Below, piece by piece: positions 9,153 to 19,220 of a DNA stretch of 64,000 nucleotides (position 1 is its first letter; every line of letters starts with the position of its first letter). The notes beneath the pieces were generated by a model. The model was not told the origin of the DNA, did no database searches, and saw nothing but the letters and a program-made list of their open reading frames with translations. The position numbers and the translations under genes are program-made. Source of the DNA: an uncultured Anaerolineae bacterium (GTDB lineage Bacteria; Chloroflexota; Anaerolineae; Promineifilales; Promineifilaceae); NCBI GenBank assembly GCA_905479495.1, contig CAJQMR010000020.1:49353-113352 (forward strand). The letters are read 5' to 3'.

Positions 9153-9158
9153 ATTGTA
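9153..9158 (-). promoter_or_regulatory. -10 hexamer TACAAT close to start codon of the DUF2344 gene
   Basis: On the minus strand TATACAAT ends 11 nt before the ATG at 9141, placing the transcript start about 5 nt from the codon. No ribosome-binding sequence fits in between. Confidence 0.4.
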
Positions 9159-9358
9159 TAATGATTACCCGTAATTTGAACCATAAGGAATGTATTCTAA
9201 CTTAAACAAGAAGCCGAGTCATATTGTCTGATGACAGACTGGGGATTCCGCCACCTACACTTCGCAACCACCGCCCCGATTCATTATCAAAACACCCGCA
9301 AACTTACCAGCAATGGCTGTCGATGACGCTATATATTTAGGAAGAACGAGGGTTACCA

Positions 9359-10936
9359 ATGCAAATAGATCCAGGTCAAAAAAAGATACTGGTTGTAGAT
9401 GATGATGAGCTTATTCGAGACCTGCTCACCTCCTGGTTGGCATTTCGGGGTTTCCAAGTGCAATGTGCCCATAATGGCCAGGAAGCCTTACAGCTGCGTC
9501 AACAAACCCGCTTCGATCTCATTCTTTTGGATATTATGATGCCAGAAATGGATGGGTACGATGTGCTTAAACAGCTAAAGGCCGAGAATAACACAACCCC
9601 CGTTGTGGTAATGTCGGCCTTAAATGATGTGAACAGTGTGATAGCTTGCATTAAGTTGGGGGCAGAGGATTATCTAAACAAGCCGATCGAAAGCGAACTG
9701 CTTTGGGCGCGCGTTATAACTTCTTTAGAAAAGAAGCATTACCGGGATTTACAGCAAACCTGGTTGGAGGATCTCAATTTGCTTGAGCAAATTGACCAGG
9801 AGCTGAATAAAACGTTGGATCGAACGGCCGTTTCTGAGCTAACACTCCATTGGCTTAGCCAAAAAACAAACGCGGTTGCCAGCCTGATTGGCTCTGTTGA
9901 CGGCAATATGCTACAGCTACGAGCCGCCCAGGGTTTTGATAACCACGCCAACAAGTCAATCGCACTCACTACTTTAGCCATTGAACAAACACAAGAAAGA
10001 ATTACCCAGGAGCCACTGCCGGAAGACGGCCGTTTGCACCCCAGAGCCAACTATCGCATCACCATTCCCATTAAGCGCAACGCCATCATTAACGACCTAA
10101 TCCTCATCGACATGCCAAAGCCAGCGACAGACATGACCATGCGCTTCCTTAGACGGCTATCCAAGCACATTGCCATTGCCTTGCACAACGCCCAGCTCTA
10201 TGCCGATGTGCAGGCCGCCAACCAGGCCAAAAGCAACTTTGTCGCTATGGTATCCCACGAGCTAAAAAACCCCCTGACCGCCATTCAATCTTATACCCAA
10301 ATGTTTCGTCGTCAGATGCAACATTTGTCGGTAGAAAAACAAATAGAGTACCTGCAATATATCCTGGATGGCTCAGAGCGAATTCATCATTTGGCGCTAG
10401 ATCTGGACGATATTACCCAAATTGAAACAGGCCAATTCAAGTTAGCCTTGGAACCCCTCTCTTTTCAAACGATTTTAGAGAACGTGCTTAAGTTTATAGA
10501 CCCGCAAATTGCAGACAAGCAGCAAACGATACACTTAGAGATACCGCCAAATTTGCCGCTTGTGCACGCTGATGCCGAACGCCTGTGCCAGATTATGGTG
10601 AATCTGCTCAGCAACGCCAGCAAATATTCGTTGGAAAATAGTCAAATCATCCTCTCAGCGCAGTGCATTAACGATGGGGATTCACCCATGCTGTCTGTCG
10701 CCATAAAAGATGATGGCATTGGCATTAAGCCGGAAAATCAAACCAAAGTGTTCCAGCAATTTTTCCGGGCCGATGACGTCTATGTTAACAAGGTTAATGG
10801 TACTGGTTTGGGATTAAACATTGCCCGAAAACTGGTAGAATTGCAGGGTGGTGAAATTGGTTTCACCTCTAAACATGGTCAAGGTAGTACGTTTTTCTTT
10901 ACCATTCCAGTTATTAATATAAAACCTGTCTTATGA
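9359..10936 (+). CDS. Response regulator-histidine kinase hybrid (REC-GAF-like-HisKA-HATPase)
   Basis: 525 aa, soluble. N-terminal receiver (~9-125) with DDD acidic cluster and phospho-Asp in LILLDIMMPEMDG; coiled linker; a GAF-like segment (~150-285); HisKA with His in MVSHELKNPLTAIQ; HATPase with DDGIGIKP and a GTGLGLNIA G2 box. Because the receiver is N-terminal, it probably receives phosphate from, or is modulated by, other kinases. GAGGGT precedes the ATG. First gene of a six-gene signalling operon; overlaps the next gene by 4 bp (ATGA). Confidence 0.92.
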   Translation: MQIDPGQKKILVVDDDELIRDLLTSWLAFRGFQVQCAHNGQEALQLRQQTRFDLILLDIMMPEMDGYDVLKQLKAENNTTPVVVMSALNDVNSVIACIKLGAEDYLNKPIESELLWARVITSLEKKHYRDLQQTWLEDLNLLEQIDQELNKTLDRTAVSELTLHWLSQKTNAVASLIGSVDGNMLQLRAAQGFDNHANKSIALTTLAIEQTQERITQEPLPEDGRLHPRANYRITIPIKRNAIINDLILIDMPKPATDMTMRFLRRLSKHIAIALHNAQLYADVQAANQAKSNFVAMVSHELKNPLTAIQSYTQMFRRQMQHLSVEKQIEYLQYILDGSERIHHLALDLDDITQIETGQFKLALEPLSFQTILENVLKFIDPQIADKQQTIHLEIPPNLPLVHADAERLCQIMVNLLSNASKYSLENSQIILSAQCINDGDSPMLSVAIKDDGIGIKPENQTKVFQQFFRADDVYVNKVNGTGLGLNIARKLVELQGGEIGFTSKHGQGSTFFFTIPVINIKPVL

Positions 10937-13248
10937 CTATAGCCTGGACCTATACGCCTTATACCATTCCCCTGTTTATTGCTGCTGCCGTTTCCGGCAT
11001 TTTATTTCCGTCTGCCTGGCGTAGACGAGATGCTGTAGGGGCCAAGGCGTTTGCCTGGTTTGCCGGACTGGCAGCTCTGTGGTGTTTGGGCTACGCAATG
11101 GAAATTGGCTCCACGACACTGGCTGCCAAACTGTTTTGGGTGAAGATTCAATACATTGGTATTGTCAACGTCTCATCCGTCTTTATAGTTTTCTGTTTGC
11201 AATATACGCGGCGTTGGCGATTTCCCAATAAATATTTCGCTATCTTTTTTATTATTCCCTGGCTTCTCTTGCTCACTGTCTGGCTGGAGCCAAAGCTAGG
11301 TATTTTCTATCGCAGTGTCGCGTTAGACACCAACGCCCCCTTTGTTGATCTAGACCTGGAATATGGGCCACTCTTTTGGACATTGATTTTTTATTCTTAC
11401 TCCATGCTGCTGGCCGGTTCTTATCTGCTGCTGAGCCTGGGACATAAGCTGCGAAATCCATATCGTCGCCAAACTTACTGGCTGGTTATGGCCACCACTT
11501 TCCCCTGGTTGGGTAACGGTCTGTACGTAACCGGACTTACCCCTTTCCCTTATTTAGATTTAACGCCAATTGGTTTTGCGGCAACGGCCGTATTGCTAGC
11601 TTGGACATTGTATCGCCTTAGTTTGCTGGACGTTGCTCCCTTTGCCCGGGAAATCGTGCTGGAGAATATGTCCAACGCCATGCTTGTCTGGAACCAACAG
11701 CATCGCCTGCTGGACTTCAACCCGGCAGCAACCCGTTTATTCCAAAACTTTTTACCACTCAAAGTAGGCATAACGGCCAATGAACTGTTGCGGGGACCAT
11801 TCGAGGCAGTGCTGCCTCTGTACAAATTACATGATGTTGAACAAGAGATTGCCGTGCCTTTAGACGGCGCGTCTATGCATTTTGAAGTAACGGTTTCGCC
11901 TTTGTTGGACCAACGTGGTGTGGCAAGCGGCCGTTTGCTCATTTTGCATGACGTTACGGAAACGCGTAAAGCCGCTCAAGAACTGGAAAACCAGAAGCAG
12001 CTTTTTGAGACGTTGGTGGAGATTGCCCGCGTCGTTACCCAAACGCCAGAGCTAAAAGAAACGCTGCAAAGCACATTGAATATTTCAGTTGATACAACGG
12101 CCGCAGACAGGGGTAGCCTCTTTTTGTTTGATGAGAAGCAGCAAATCACCCATAGCGTCCTGTCCTGGCCCAATCTACAAACGAGCCAGCAAAACCAGGT
12201 GGAAACGGCCGTTTTCAAAGAAGGTCTTGCTGGTTGGGTTTTGCAAAATAAACAACCCGCTCTCATTCACAATACCGCCCAAGATGATCGCTGGCTGCAA
12301 TTAGAGAGGCAGCCTTACGTGGCAGGCTCGGTTCTATCTGTGCCTGTCCTTAGAAAAGAAAACATATTGGGGCTTCTCACCCTCACCCACCCCGAAACCC
12401 ACCATTTTACCGAAGACAAGCTAAAGCTCATGCAGTTGGCCGCCGACCAGATTTCCCGCGTTTTAACCAACGCCCAAATGTATGCTGCCGAACAACGTCT
12501 TGTGAGTGAGCTTTCTATTGCCAAAGAGCAGGCCGAAGCGGCCAACCGCTCTAAAAGCGTTTTCCTGGCCAATATGAGCCACGAGTTGCGCACCCCCCTT
12601 ACCGCCATCATTGGCTACAACGAACTACTGCAAGAGATTTTGGAAGAACAGGAGGCTGGCTCAGAGCTACTCCCCTATTTGAACAAGGCAGAAACGGCCG
12701 CTTACCAACTCCTCTCCATCATCAGCGAAATTTTGGACATGTCTAAAATTGAGGCTGGCAAAGTTGTCTTGCGCATCGCGGAAGTTTCCATAGCAGACGT
12801 GTTACACAACGTAAAAAACGTCGTGCAGCCTTTGATGATTCCTAACAACAATACGCTAACCATCAATTATGGTCCGGGCATGGGCACCATGCACACCGAC
12901 CCCACGCTGCTAAACCAGGTATTGGTGAACTTGCTGGGCAATGCCGCCAAATTTACCGAAGCAGGTATGGTCGATCTCACCGTTTCCTGTGATGCCGACA
13001 ATGTAATCTTTGCGGTGAGAGACACAGGCATTGGTTTAACCAACGAACAGATAGAACAACTATTCCAACCATTTACCCAGGCCGATTCTTCCCTGTCGCG
13101 CAAGTTTGGCGGCACTGGCTTAGGCTTATCCATCAGCCAGCATTATTGTCGAATGTTAGGCGGTGAAATCAAGGTCCAGAGCAGGTCAGGCCAGGGTTCC
13201 ACTTTCACAGTTTGCCTTCCCAGAGAAGCACAAAACGTTACCGCATGA
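10933..13248 (+). CDS. 7TM-type sensor histidine kinase with PAS and GAF domains
   Basis: 771 aa. N-terminal seven-helix region (~1-220; His_kinase_7TM type, opening TYTPYTIPLFIAAAV), PAS (~230-345), GAF (~355-510, with DRGSLFLFDEK), HisKA with MSHELRTPLTAIIGYNELL, and HATPase with RDTGIGLTNEQ and GGTGLGLSIS. Only this kinase of the three tandem copies carries a GAF domain. Translational coupling by ATGA overlap on both sides. The ligand for the 7TM region is unknown; the family is commonly membrane-integral with a small extracytoplasmic surface. Confidence 0.92.
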   Translation: MTIAWTYTPYTIPLFIAAAVSGILFPSAWRRRDAVGAKAFAWFAGLAALWCLGYAMEIGSTTLAAKLFWVKIQYIGIVNVSSVFIVFCLQYTRRWRFPNKYFAIFFIIPWLLLLTVWLEPKLGIFYRSVALDTNAPFVDLDLEYGPLFWTLIFYSYSMLLAGSYLLLSLGHKLRNPYRRQTYWLVMATTFPWLGNGLYVTGLTPFPYLDLTPIGFAATAVLLAWTLYRLSLLDVAPFAREIVLENMSNAMLVWNQQHRLLDFNPAATRLFQNFLPLKVGITANELLRGPFEAVLPLYKLHDVEQEIAVPLDGASMHFEVTVSPLLDQRGVASGRLLILHDVTETRKAAQELENQKQLFETLVEIARVVTQTPELKETLQSTLNISVDTTAADRGSLFLFDEKQQITHSVLSWPNLQTSQQNQVETAVFKEGLAGWVLQNKQPALIHNTAQDDRWLQLERQPYVAGSVLSVPVLRKENILGLLTLTHPETHHFTEDKLKLMQLAADQISRVLTNAQMYAAEQRLVSELSIAKEQAEAANRSKSVFLANMSHELRTPLTAIIGYNELLQEILEEQEAGSELLPYLNKAETAAYQLLSIISEILDMSKIEAGKVVLRIAEVSIADVLHNVKNVVQPLMIPNNNTLTINYGPGMGTMHTDPTLLNQVLVNLLGNAAKFTEAGMVDLTVSCDADNVIFAVRDTGIGLTNEQIEQLFQPFTQADSSLSRKFGGTGLGLSISQHYCRMLGGEIKVQSRSGQGSTFTVCLPREAQNVTA

Positions 13249-15044
13249 AAATTACATCGATCATTTTGCCAGTACTCATCGCCTCGCTCATTGCCATCTT
13301 TTTATTAGTTTACACCTGGCAGCGGCGCACCATGCGTGGGGCACGCCCCCTGCTTCCCCTTCTACTGGGCATTGTCATCTGGCTGGTAGGCAGCACAATC
13401 GAAGGGCTGTATTTTGACTACAATTCCCGCCTATTTTGGAGCAATATCCAATACATCGGCATTGTCATCGTGCCGACAGCCTTGTTAGTTTTTAGCCTCT
13501 ATTTCACCGACCGGACATCTGCACTTACAAGGCGCAATCTGGCATTGCTGTCCATCATGCCACTTGTGACGCTTGTTTTGGTGTGGACCAGCCCCTGGCA
13601 GCAGTTTTTCCGCATCAGTCTGGCGCTTAACACCTCAGGAGCGTATCCCTTTTGGGAATGGGTACCCGGCCCTGGTTTTTGGCTGCATACCATTTATTCC
13701 TACCTGTTGTTGATAAGCGGCGTCATTATTTTAGGACAAGCTTACCGGCAAAGTGCTCGCCTGCACCGCCGACAAATTGGCATTATGCTGCTGGGCGCGA
13801 CGGTTCCCTGGCTGGCCAACATATTTTTTGTAGTTGTTCGCGGCAGCAATATCGACTACACGCCCATTGCTTTTCTCATTACCGGGGCCGCTGTTGCCTG
13901 GGGCATATTTAAAGTTGGTTTGGTAGAAATCGCCCCAATTATTCGCAAGCGGGTTATTGATGAAATGCAGGAAGGCATGCTGGTCTTGGATGAACAAAAC
14001 CGCATTCTGGAAGCCAATCCAGCCGTCTTACGCATGATGGATGTTCAGGGTGACGTGTTGGGAAAACCGATTGCCGAAGTGATGGCCCGTTGGCCGGAAC
14101 TGCTGGCGCAGTTTCAGGGCCAAGTGTCTGCTCAAGCTGAGATCAGCCTCCCCATTGAGGGTCAGGAAACGCGTTATTTTCAAATCTCTTTATCTCCTCT
14201 GCACAACAGAAAGGGACTGCAAACGGGCCAATTAATCATGGCGCATGAGATTACACAGCAGAAACAAACCGAACGCTCGCTGACAGAAGCAAAGGATGCG
14301 GCCGAGGCGGCCAATCGGGCCAAGAGTACCTTCTTAGCCACCATGAGCCATGAGCTGCGTACGCCCTTAGCCGCAATTATTGGCTACAGTGAGCTGATTC
14401 AAGAAAAGAGCGAGCTATGGGGATATGAAAAAATCATTCCGCAATTGGGCCAAATAGGAACGGCCGCACACAGTCTAAACGGTTTAATTGGCAATATCTT
14501 AGATCTGTCCAAAATAGAAGCAGAGCGCATGGACCTGGTATGCAGCCAGTTTGGCGTGGCCGCCTTAATCAATGACGTTATCATCAATGTTCAGCCTCAA
14601 ATTGAGAAGCAGGGTAACCAGTTGAACTTGAAGTTGGCTGATGATCTGGGGAGTATGCATACAGACCAAACGAAGGTGCGGCAGATTTTGCTGAATTTGT
14701 TGGGCAATGCTATCAAGTTCACGCGGAACGGCACAATTTCGCTAACGGCCGTTCGCGAAAAAACTTCAGACATGATTCAATTTTCAATTAAGGATGACGG
14801 GGAAGGCATTTCTGAAGAAATGATGGCCAAAATATTTCAACCGTTTGTCCAGGCAGATTCTTCCTTTACTCGGGTCCACGGTGGCAGTGGCTTAGGCTTG
14901 GCCATTAGCAGCCGTTTTTGCCAAATGCTGGGTGGACACATCACCGTGGAAAGCAAGCTGGGCCAAGGCACAATCTTTGTTGTGACGCTGCCAGCACAAT
15001 TATCTGAACCAGAAACGGCCGTTTCCCAAAGTAAACACACATGA
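13245..15044 (+). CDS. 7TM-type sensor histidine kinase with PAS domain
   Basis: 599 aa from ATG 13245, which overlaps the preceding stop as ATGA; an in-frame start at 13212 would sit inside the upstream gene and is rejected. 7TM region ~1-210, PAS ~215-330 (EGMLVLDEQNRILEANPAV), HisKA with MSHELRTPLAAIIGYSEL, HATPase with KDDGEGISEEM and GGSGLGLAIS. Clearly paralogous to its two neighbours; the linker AKDAAEAANRAKSTFLA is shared with the next gene. Confidence 0.92.
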   Translation: MKITSIILPVLIASLIAIFLLVYTWQRRTMRGARPLLPLLLGIVIWLVGSTIEGLYFDYNSRLFWSNIQYIGIVIVPTALLVFSLYFTDRTSALTRRNLALLSIMPLVTLVLVWTSPWQQFFRISLALNTSGAYPFWEWVPGPGFWLHTIYSYLLLISGVIILGQAYRQSARLHRRQIGIMLLGATVPWLANIFFVVVRGSNIDYTPIAFLITGAAVAWGIFKVGLVEIAPIIRKRVIDEMQEGMLVLDEQNRILEANPAVLRMMDVQGDVLGKPIAEVMARWPELLAQFQGQVSAQAEISLPIEGQETRYFQISLSPLHNRKGLQTGQLIMAHEITQQKQTERSLTEAKDAAEAANRAKSTFLATMSHELRTPLAAIIGYSELIQEKSELWGYEKIIPQLGQIGTAAHSLNGLIGNILDLSKIEAERMDLVCSQFGVAALINDVIINVQPQIEKQGNQLNLKLADDLGSMHTDQTKVRQILLNLLGNAIKFTRNGTISLTAVREKTSDMIQFSIKDDGEGISEEMMAKIFQPFVQADSSFTRVHGGSGLGLAISSRFCQMLGGHITVESKLGQGTIFVVTLPAQLSEPETAVSQSKHT

Positions 15045-16864
15045 CCTGGCAATATACACCTTACATCATCCCCATCGTTATCTCCACCCTCATCTCCCTG
15101 GCGGTCACCGTGCTGGCCTGGCAGCGACGGCACGTTCCGGGCGCTACGCCGCTTGTCTTTATGATGCTTAGCATCAGTGAATGGCTGTTGTTCTATATTC
15201 TGGAAGTTGGCAGCACCACCCTGGCAGGCAACCTGTTTTGGGCCAATGTCACCTATATCGGCATTGTGGCAGCGCCCGTATGCTGGCTGTTTTTTGCCTT
15301 AGAATACACCAAGCCAAGCAAAAAGATTACCTGGCGTACGGCCGTTCCCTTTCTTATTGAGCCAGTCATCATTCTGCTCGTCATGATAACCGACAACTTT
15401 CATCATCTTTTCCGCCAGGAAGTCATGCTGAACACATCCGGCCCTTATGCCTACCTGGCCATTGTGCGCGGCCCCCTGTTTTGGGTGCATGTAGCCTACT
15501 CTTATGGGCTGATGGCCTATGGCACCTATTTATTGATCCGGGCCTATATATACACAAGCAGCCTATACCGGGCCCAGATCGGCATCTCTGTGTTGGGTGC
15601 ATTTATCCCCTGGATTGTCAACGCCCTATATATTTCGCCTCTCGCCGCAATGATTACAATTGACCCGACCCCTATCGCTTTCATGGCCACGGGGCTGGTG
15701 GTGGCCTGGGGAATGTTCGGCTACCGGCTGATGGATATTTCTCCTGTGGCGCGTAATTGGGTGGTTGAGCAAATGGATGATGGCATGTTTGTGGTGGATA
15801 ATTTGTACCGAGTGGTCGATGTCAATGAGGCGGCGAAAACCTTGCTCAGAAAACCGGCCAACCAAATCATTGGGCTACCTGTAGAGACTGTGTTCGAGGA
15901 TTGGTCTGACCTGGTAATAACGTACCGCGATGTCGAGCGGGCCAATACAGACCTTCACTTAAGCAGAGGCGGACAGACAAGGCATTTTAACCTGAGCATT
16001 TCCCCGCTTTATGATAATCAGCAGCGATTAAACGGCCGTCTCCTCATGCTGCGTGACACCACCGAACAACGCCAGGTCGAAGCCGCACTAAGAGATGCCA
16101 AAGATGCTGCCGAAGCGGCAAATCGCGCCAAAAGCACCTTCCTGGCCAACATGAGCCATGAGCTGCGCACACCGCTTACGGCCATCATCGGTTACAGCGA
16201 ACTGCTGCAAGAACAAGCAGCTTCTTTTAACAATGAGCATATTCCCGAACGTTTGGAAAGAATCAACACTTCGGCCGATCACTTGCTGAACATTATTAAT
16301 GATTTGCTTGACCTATCAAAAGTGGAAGCAGGCCAGATGAAATTAAACCTGCATCCCTTCACCATCGCCTCTGTAGTTGAAAGCGTCCAGGTAGTGGTTC
16401 AACCTACGGTGGAGCAAAATCAAAACAATTTAACAATACACCTGGCCGAAGATATAAGCACCATGCATGCTGACGAAGCCAAGGTACGCCAGATATTGCT
16501 CAACATTTTGCATAATGCCGCCAAATTTACAGAAAATGGGCAAATTAGCCTGGATGTCCGTCATAATCCAGAAGAACCATCCCAAATCTTATTCACCATT
16601 CAAGACTCTGGCATTGGCATGACGCAGGAGCAAGTTGACCAACTTTTTCAACCATTTTTTCAGGCGGACGTTTCAACCACACGGCGCTACGGGGGCACCG
16701 GTTTAGGGGTCGCCATCAGTTATCATTTATGCAAGCTAATGCAGGGCGACGTGACTGTAAAAAGTCGGCTGGGAAATGGATCATCTTTCACCATCTGTTT
16801 GCCAACTGTTGTCCAGGAAGCAAATTCAGCGCAGATAGCGGAACGAACCAACCCAGCTATTTAG
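15041..16864 (+). CDS. 7TM-type sensor histidine kinase with PAS domain
   Basis: 607 aa, starting inside an ATGA overlap with the previous gene. 7TM region ~1-225 (opening TWQYTPYIIPIVISTLIS), PAS ~235-345, HisKA with MSHELRTPLTAIIGYSELL, HATPase with QDSGIGMTQEQ and GGTGLGVAIS. Third member of the tandem kinase series. The 7TM parts of the three proteins are less alike than their kinase cores, which suits three different inputs converging on common receivers; this is inference. A 47-bp spacer with AAAGAGACC precedes the first stand-alone receiver. Confidence 0.92.
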   Translation: MTWQYTPYIIPIVISTLISLAVTVLAWQRRHVPGATPLVFMMLSISEWLLFYILEVGSTTLAGNLFWANVTYIGIVAAPVCWLFFALEYTKPSKKITWRTAVPFLIEPVIILLVMITDNFHHLFRQEVMLNTSGPYAYLAIVRGPLFWVHVAYSYGLMAYGTYLLIRAYIYTSSLYRAQIGISVLGAFIPWIVNALYISPLAAMITIDPTPIAFMATGLVVAWGMFGYRLMDISPVARNWVVEQMDDGMFVVDNLYRVVDVNEAAKTLLRKPANQIIGLPVETVFEDWSDLVITYRDVERANTDLHLSRGGQTRHFNLSISPLYDNQQRLNGRLLMLRDTTEQRQVEAALRDAKDAAEAANRAKSTFLANMSHELRTPLTAIIGYSELLQEQAASFNNEHIPERLERINTSADHLLNIINDLLDLSKVEAGQMKLNLHPFTIASVVESVQVVVQPTVEQNQNNLTIHLAEDISTMHADEAKVRQILLNILHNAAKFTENGQISLDVRHNPEEPSQILFTIQDSGIGMTQEQVDQLFQPFFQADVSTTRRYGGTGLGVAISYHLCKLMQGDVTVKSRLGNGSSFTICLPTVVQEANSAQIAERTNPAI

Positions 16865-16911
16865 TTGGGTAACGGCCGTTTCGCCAATCTGCTAGACAAA
16901 GAGACCTGAAT

Positions 16912-17289
16912 ATGAGTAAAATACTAGTTGTTGAAGATAGTCCCATGATCCAAGAAATTTTGGTGGAGCGACTACTTCTACGCAAATACGAGGTTGTGGC
17001 AGCCAATAACGGACAGGAGGGCGTAGAATTAGCCCAAAAAGAGCGGCCCGACCTTATCTTGATGGATATTAGTCTGCCAGTTATGGATGGTTGGGAAGCA
17101 ACCCAATGTATTAGAAACATTGAAAATATCAAAAATATCCCAATCATCGCTTTAACAGCCCACGCGCTCATTGAAGACCGCAACAAAAGCTTGGAACTTG
17201 GCTGCAATGATTTTGAAACAAAGCCAATTAATTTTTCCCAATTGATTTTGAAGATAGAATCATTGCTTAACAAAAACCAAGAACCTTAA
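16912..17289 (+). CDS. Single-domain response regulator (CheY/DivK-like)
   Basis: 125 aa, receiver only: acidic pair ED at 8-9, phospho-Asp52 in LILMDISLPVMDGW, switch Thr in IIALTAHAL and Lys in ETKPI. DivK-like details (MDISLPVMDGWEAT) suggest a phosphotransfer shuttle for the kinases upstream. No output domain. Last-but-one gene of the signalling operon. Confidence 0.9.
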   Translation: MSKILVVEDSPMIQEILVERLLLRKYEVVAANNGQEGVELAQKERPDLILMDISLPVMDGWEATQCIRNIENIKNIPIIALTAHALIEDRNKSLELGCNDFETKPINFSQLILKIESLLNKNQEP

Positions 17290-17306
17290 ATGAAAAGGCA
17301 ACCACT

Positions 17307-17684
17307 ATGGAAAAGCCAGTGGCTTTAATTATTGACGACGATGAAATGTTGGCCACCTTCTTCACTTCAGCATTTGAAGATGCGGATTATGAAGTTTGCA
17401 CTATTTATGACGGCCAGAAAGCTTTAAGTTATCTAGACAATCATGTTCCCCATGTGGTCGTGCTTGATTTACAACTGCCACATGTATCAGGGGAGCAATT
17501 ATTATCGTTTATCCGTGAGGATGCTCGCTTTGAACACACCTGGGTGTTTGTCACCAGTATTGAAGGCACCCGCGTGAGCTATCTACACGAGCAAGCAGAT
17601 ATTGTGCTCACCAAACCAGTCGCTTACCAGCAAGTCGTGCAGCTGGCAGAACGGGTCCATCCCCAAGAAAAATCAACCCCATAA
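17307..17684 (+). CDS. Single-domain response regulator
   Basis: 125 aa receiver: acidic triplet DDD at 10-12, phospho-Asp54 in VVVLDLQLPHVSG, conserved Lys in VLTKPV. The usual Thr/Ser switch position is in FVTSIEG. Only 17 bp after the preceding receiver gene, so same transcript. It is more divergent than its neighbour, and the two probably have different partners. The 156 bp after it hold no gene and no convincing terminator. Confidence 0.88.
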   Translation: MEKPVALIIDDDEMLATFFTSAFEDADYEVCTIYDGQKALSYLDNHVPHVVVLDLQLPHVSGEQLLSFIREDARFEHTWVFVTSIEGTRVSYLHEQADIVLTKPVAYQQVVQLAERVHPQEKSTP

Positions 17685-17840
17685 TTACGCTCATTTCGGC
17701 TAGATGATAAATTCCTCATGAGCATATTCGCATTAAGAAGTTTACATTCGTCTTGATGAAATTTTGGTTTCACTTCATAATAACATCTGTCAACTTTCTC
17801 CTAGATCACATTGTCCTTGCAAAATGTCATGAGGTGTCAA

Positions 17841-19220
17841 ATGTCAAACGAAATTGATGGTTTAGATGCAGTATACGCTGCCCGACTCTATAAAATGCTA
17901 AGTCGATATTTTGACGAGCAGGAATTACGTTCCCTCATGTTTGAGCTGGGAGTTGAATATGATAACCTTCCTGGAGTTGGCGTAATTGGCAAAGCTCGCG
18001 AGCTTGTTGCATACATGAATCGCCGCAACCGTCTAAACGATCTCATTATGGCCGCCTATAAAGAACGTCCTCAGATTCCCTGGCCACACCCTCCCCAAAC
18101 ACCGCCTATCGAAGAGTATAAACCACAAGGAAAGGGCATTACCAAAAACGTAAAAAACGGTCTAATTCTCATAGGCGGTATTGGCATAATCATTCTGTTA
18201 ATTGTTGGTGTTTCAGTTATCTTCAAATCAGTTCAAGGAATCATGAATGTCACTAACTTTCCTGAACCAAATCTTGTCATACCTCAAGAATCCGTCGGTG
18301 CGACTGTGGCGAATTCTGGAAATTCTTTGGACAAAGATGAATTAAACAGTTCAAACAACAGCTCCACTTTAGAACTCAAAAGCCTTAATGTACCTACCGA
18401 CAAGCTCTTAGTGTTTGTAAGAGGCAGTGAACATGATAACAGTGAGATTTTTACTATTCGGCTAGATGATAATAAATTAACGCAACTTACAAATACAGTT
18501 GGCCAAAACTGGGCACCTGCGTGGTCAAAAGATGGTCAATGGATTGCCTTTACCTCAGACCGAGATGGAAATAATGAAATATATGTCATGGATGCAGATG
18601 GGGAAAAACAAGTCCGCATAACCCAAACATCTTATAATGAATGGTTTCCTTCCTGGTCCCCTGATGGCCGTTCGTTAGTATATTACTCTGATCGAAATGG
18701 TAATCGAGAAATCTACACCTTGGATCTTGAAACTGAAGAAATTAAACGCTTAACAGATAATTTAGCCGACGATGTTTATCCTTCTTGGTCACCTGATGGG
18801 AGTCAAATCGCATTCACCTCTGAGAGAGATGGATTTGCTACAATATATGTTGTGAATGTTGATGGATCAAATCTGCGGAGGTTAACAAATTCAGCAGTTG
18901 AAAGCTGGTTTCCTTCCTGGTCCCCTGATGGTAGTCTTATTGCTTTCCATTCAAATATCAGTGGCAATTTTCAGATTTACACTATAAAACCAGACGGCAC
19001 AGGTCTAATTAGATTAACTGTCAATCAGGCAAATGATTATGATGCATCTTGGTCTTCAGATGGTAATTGGATTGTATTTAATTCTGATCGAGATGATCTT
19101 AATAAAAATGATGCTTTAGACGAAAGGGAAATCTATATTGTTCGATCAAATGGCAATAACCAAGTTCGGCTAACGTTTAATAACTCAACTGTTGAAAAAT
19201 GGGTGGAATGGCAACCGTAA
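17841..19220 (+). CDS. EAD7-TM-TolB-like beta-propeller protein
   Basis: 459 aa. Residues ~8-80 match effector-associated domain 7 (LYKMLSRYFDEQELRSLMF, then GVEYDNLPG, GKARELVAYMNRR), an adaptor domain of predicted conflict/defence systems in multicellular-type bacteria. A transmembrane helix follows (~107-130), then six or so PD40/TolB-type propeller repeats (WAPAWSKDGQWIAFTSDRDG, FPSWSPDG). ATG at 17841 is chosen (GAGGTG 6 nt upstream) over TTG at 17811. Topology would place EAD7 inside and the propeller outside, as a sensor. No partner EAD7 effector is seen in the window. Confidence 0.85.
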   Translation: MSNEIDGLDAVYAARLYKMLSRYFDEQELRSLMFELGVEYDNLPGVGVIGKARELVAYMNRRNRLNDLIMAAYKERPQIPWPHPPQTPPIEEYKPQGKGITKNVKNGLILIGGIGIIILLIVGVSVIFKSVQGIMNVTNFPEPNLVIPQESVGATVANSGNSLDKDELNSSNNSSTLELKSLNVPTDKLLVFVRGSEHDNSEIFTIRLDDNKLTQLTNTVGQNWAPAWSKDGQWIAFTSDRDGNNEIYVMDADGEKQVRITQTSYNEWFPSWSPDGRSLVYYSDRNGNREIYTLDLETEEIKRLTDNLADDVYPSWSPDGSQIAFTSERDGFATIYVVNVDGSNLRRLTNSAVESWFPSWSPDGSLIAFHSNISGNFQIYTIKPDGTGLIRLTVNQANDYDASWSSDGNWIVFNSDRDDLNKNDALDEREIYIVRSNGNNQVRLTFNNSTVEKWVEWQP

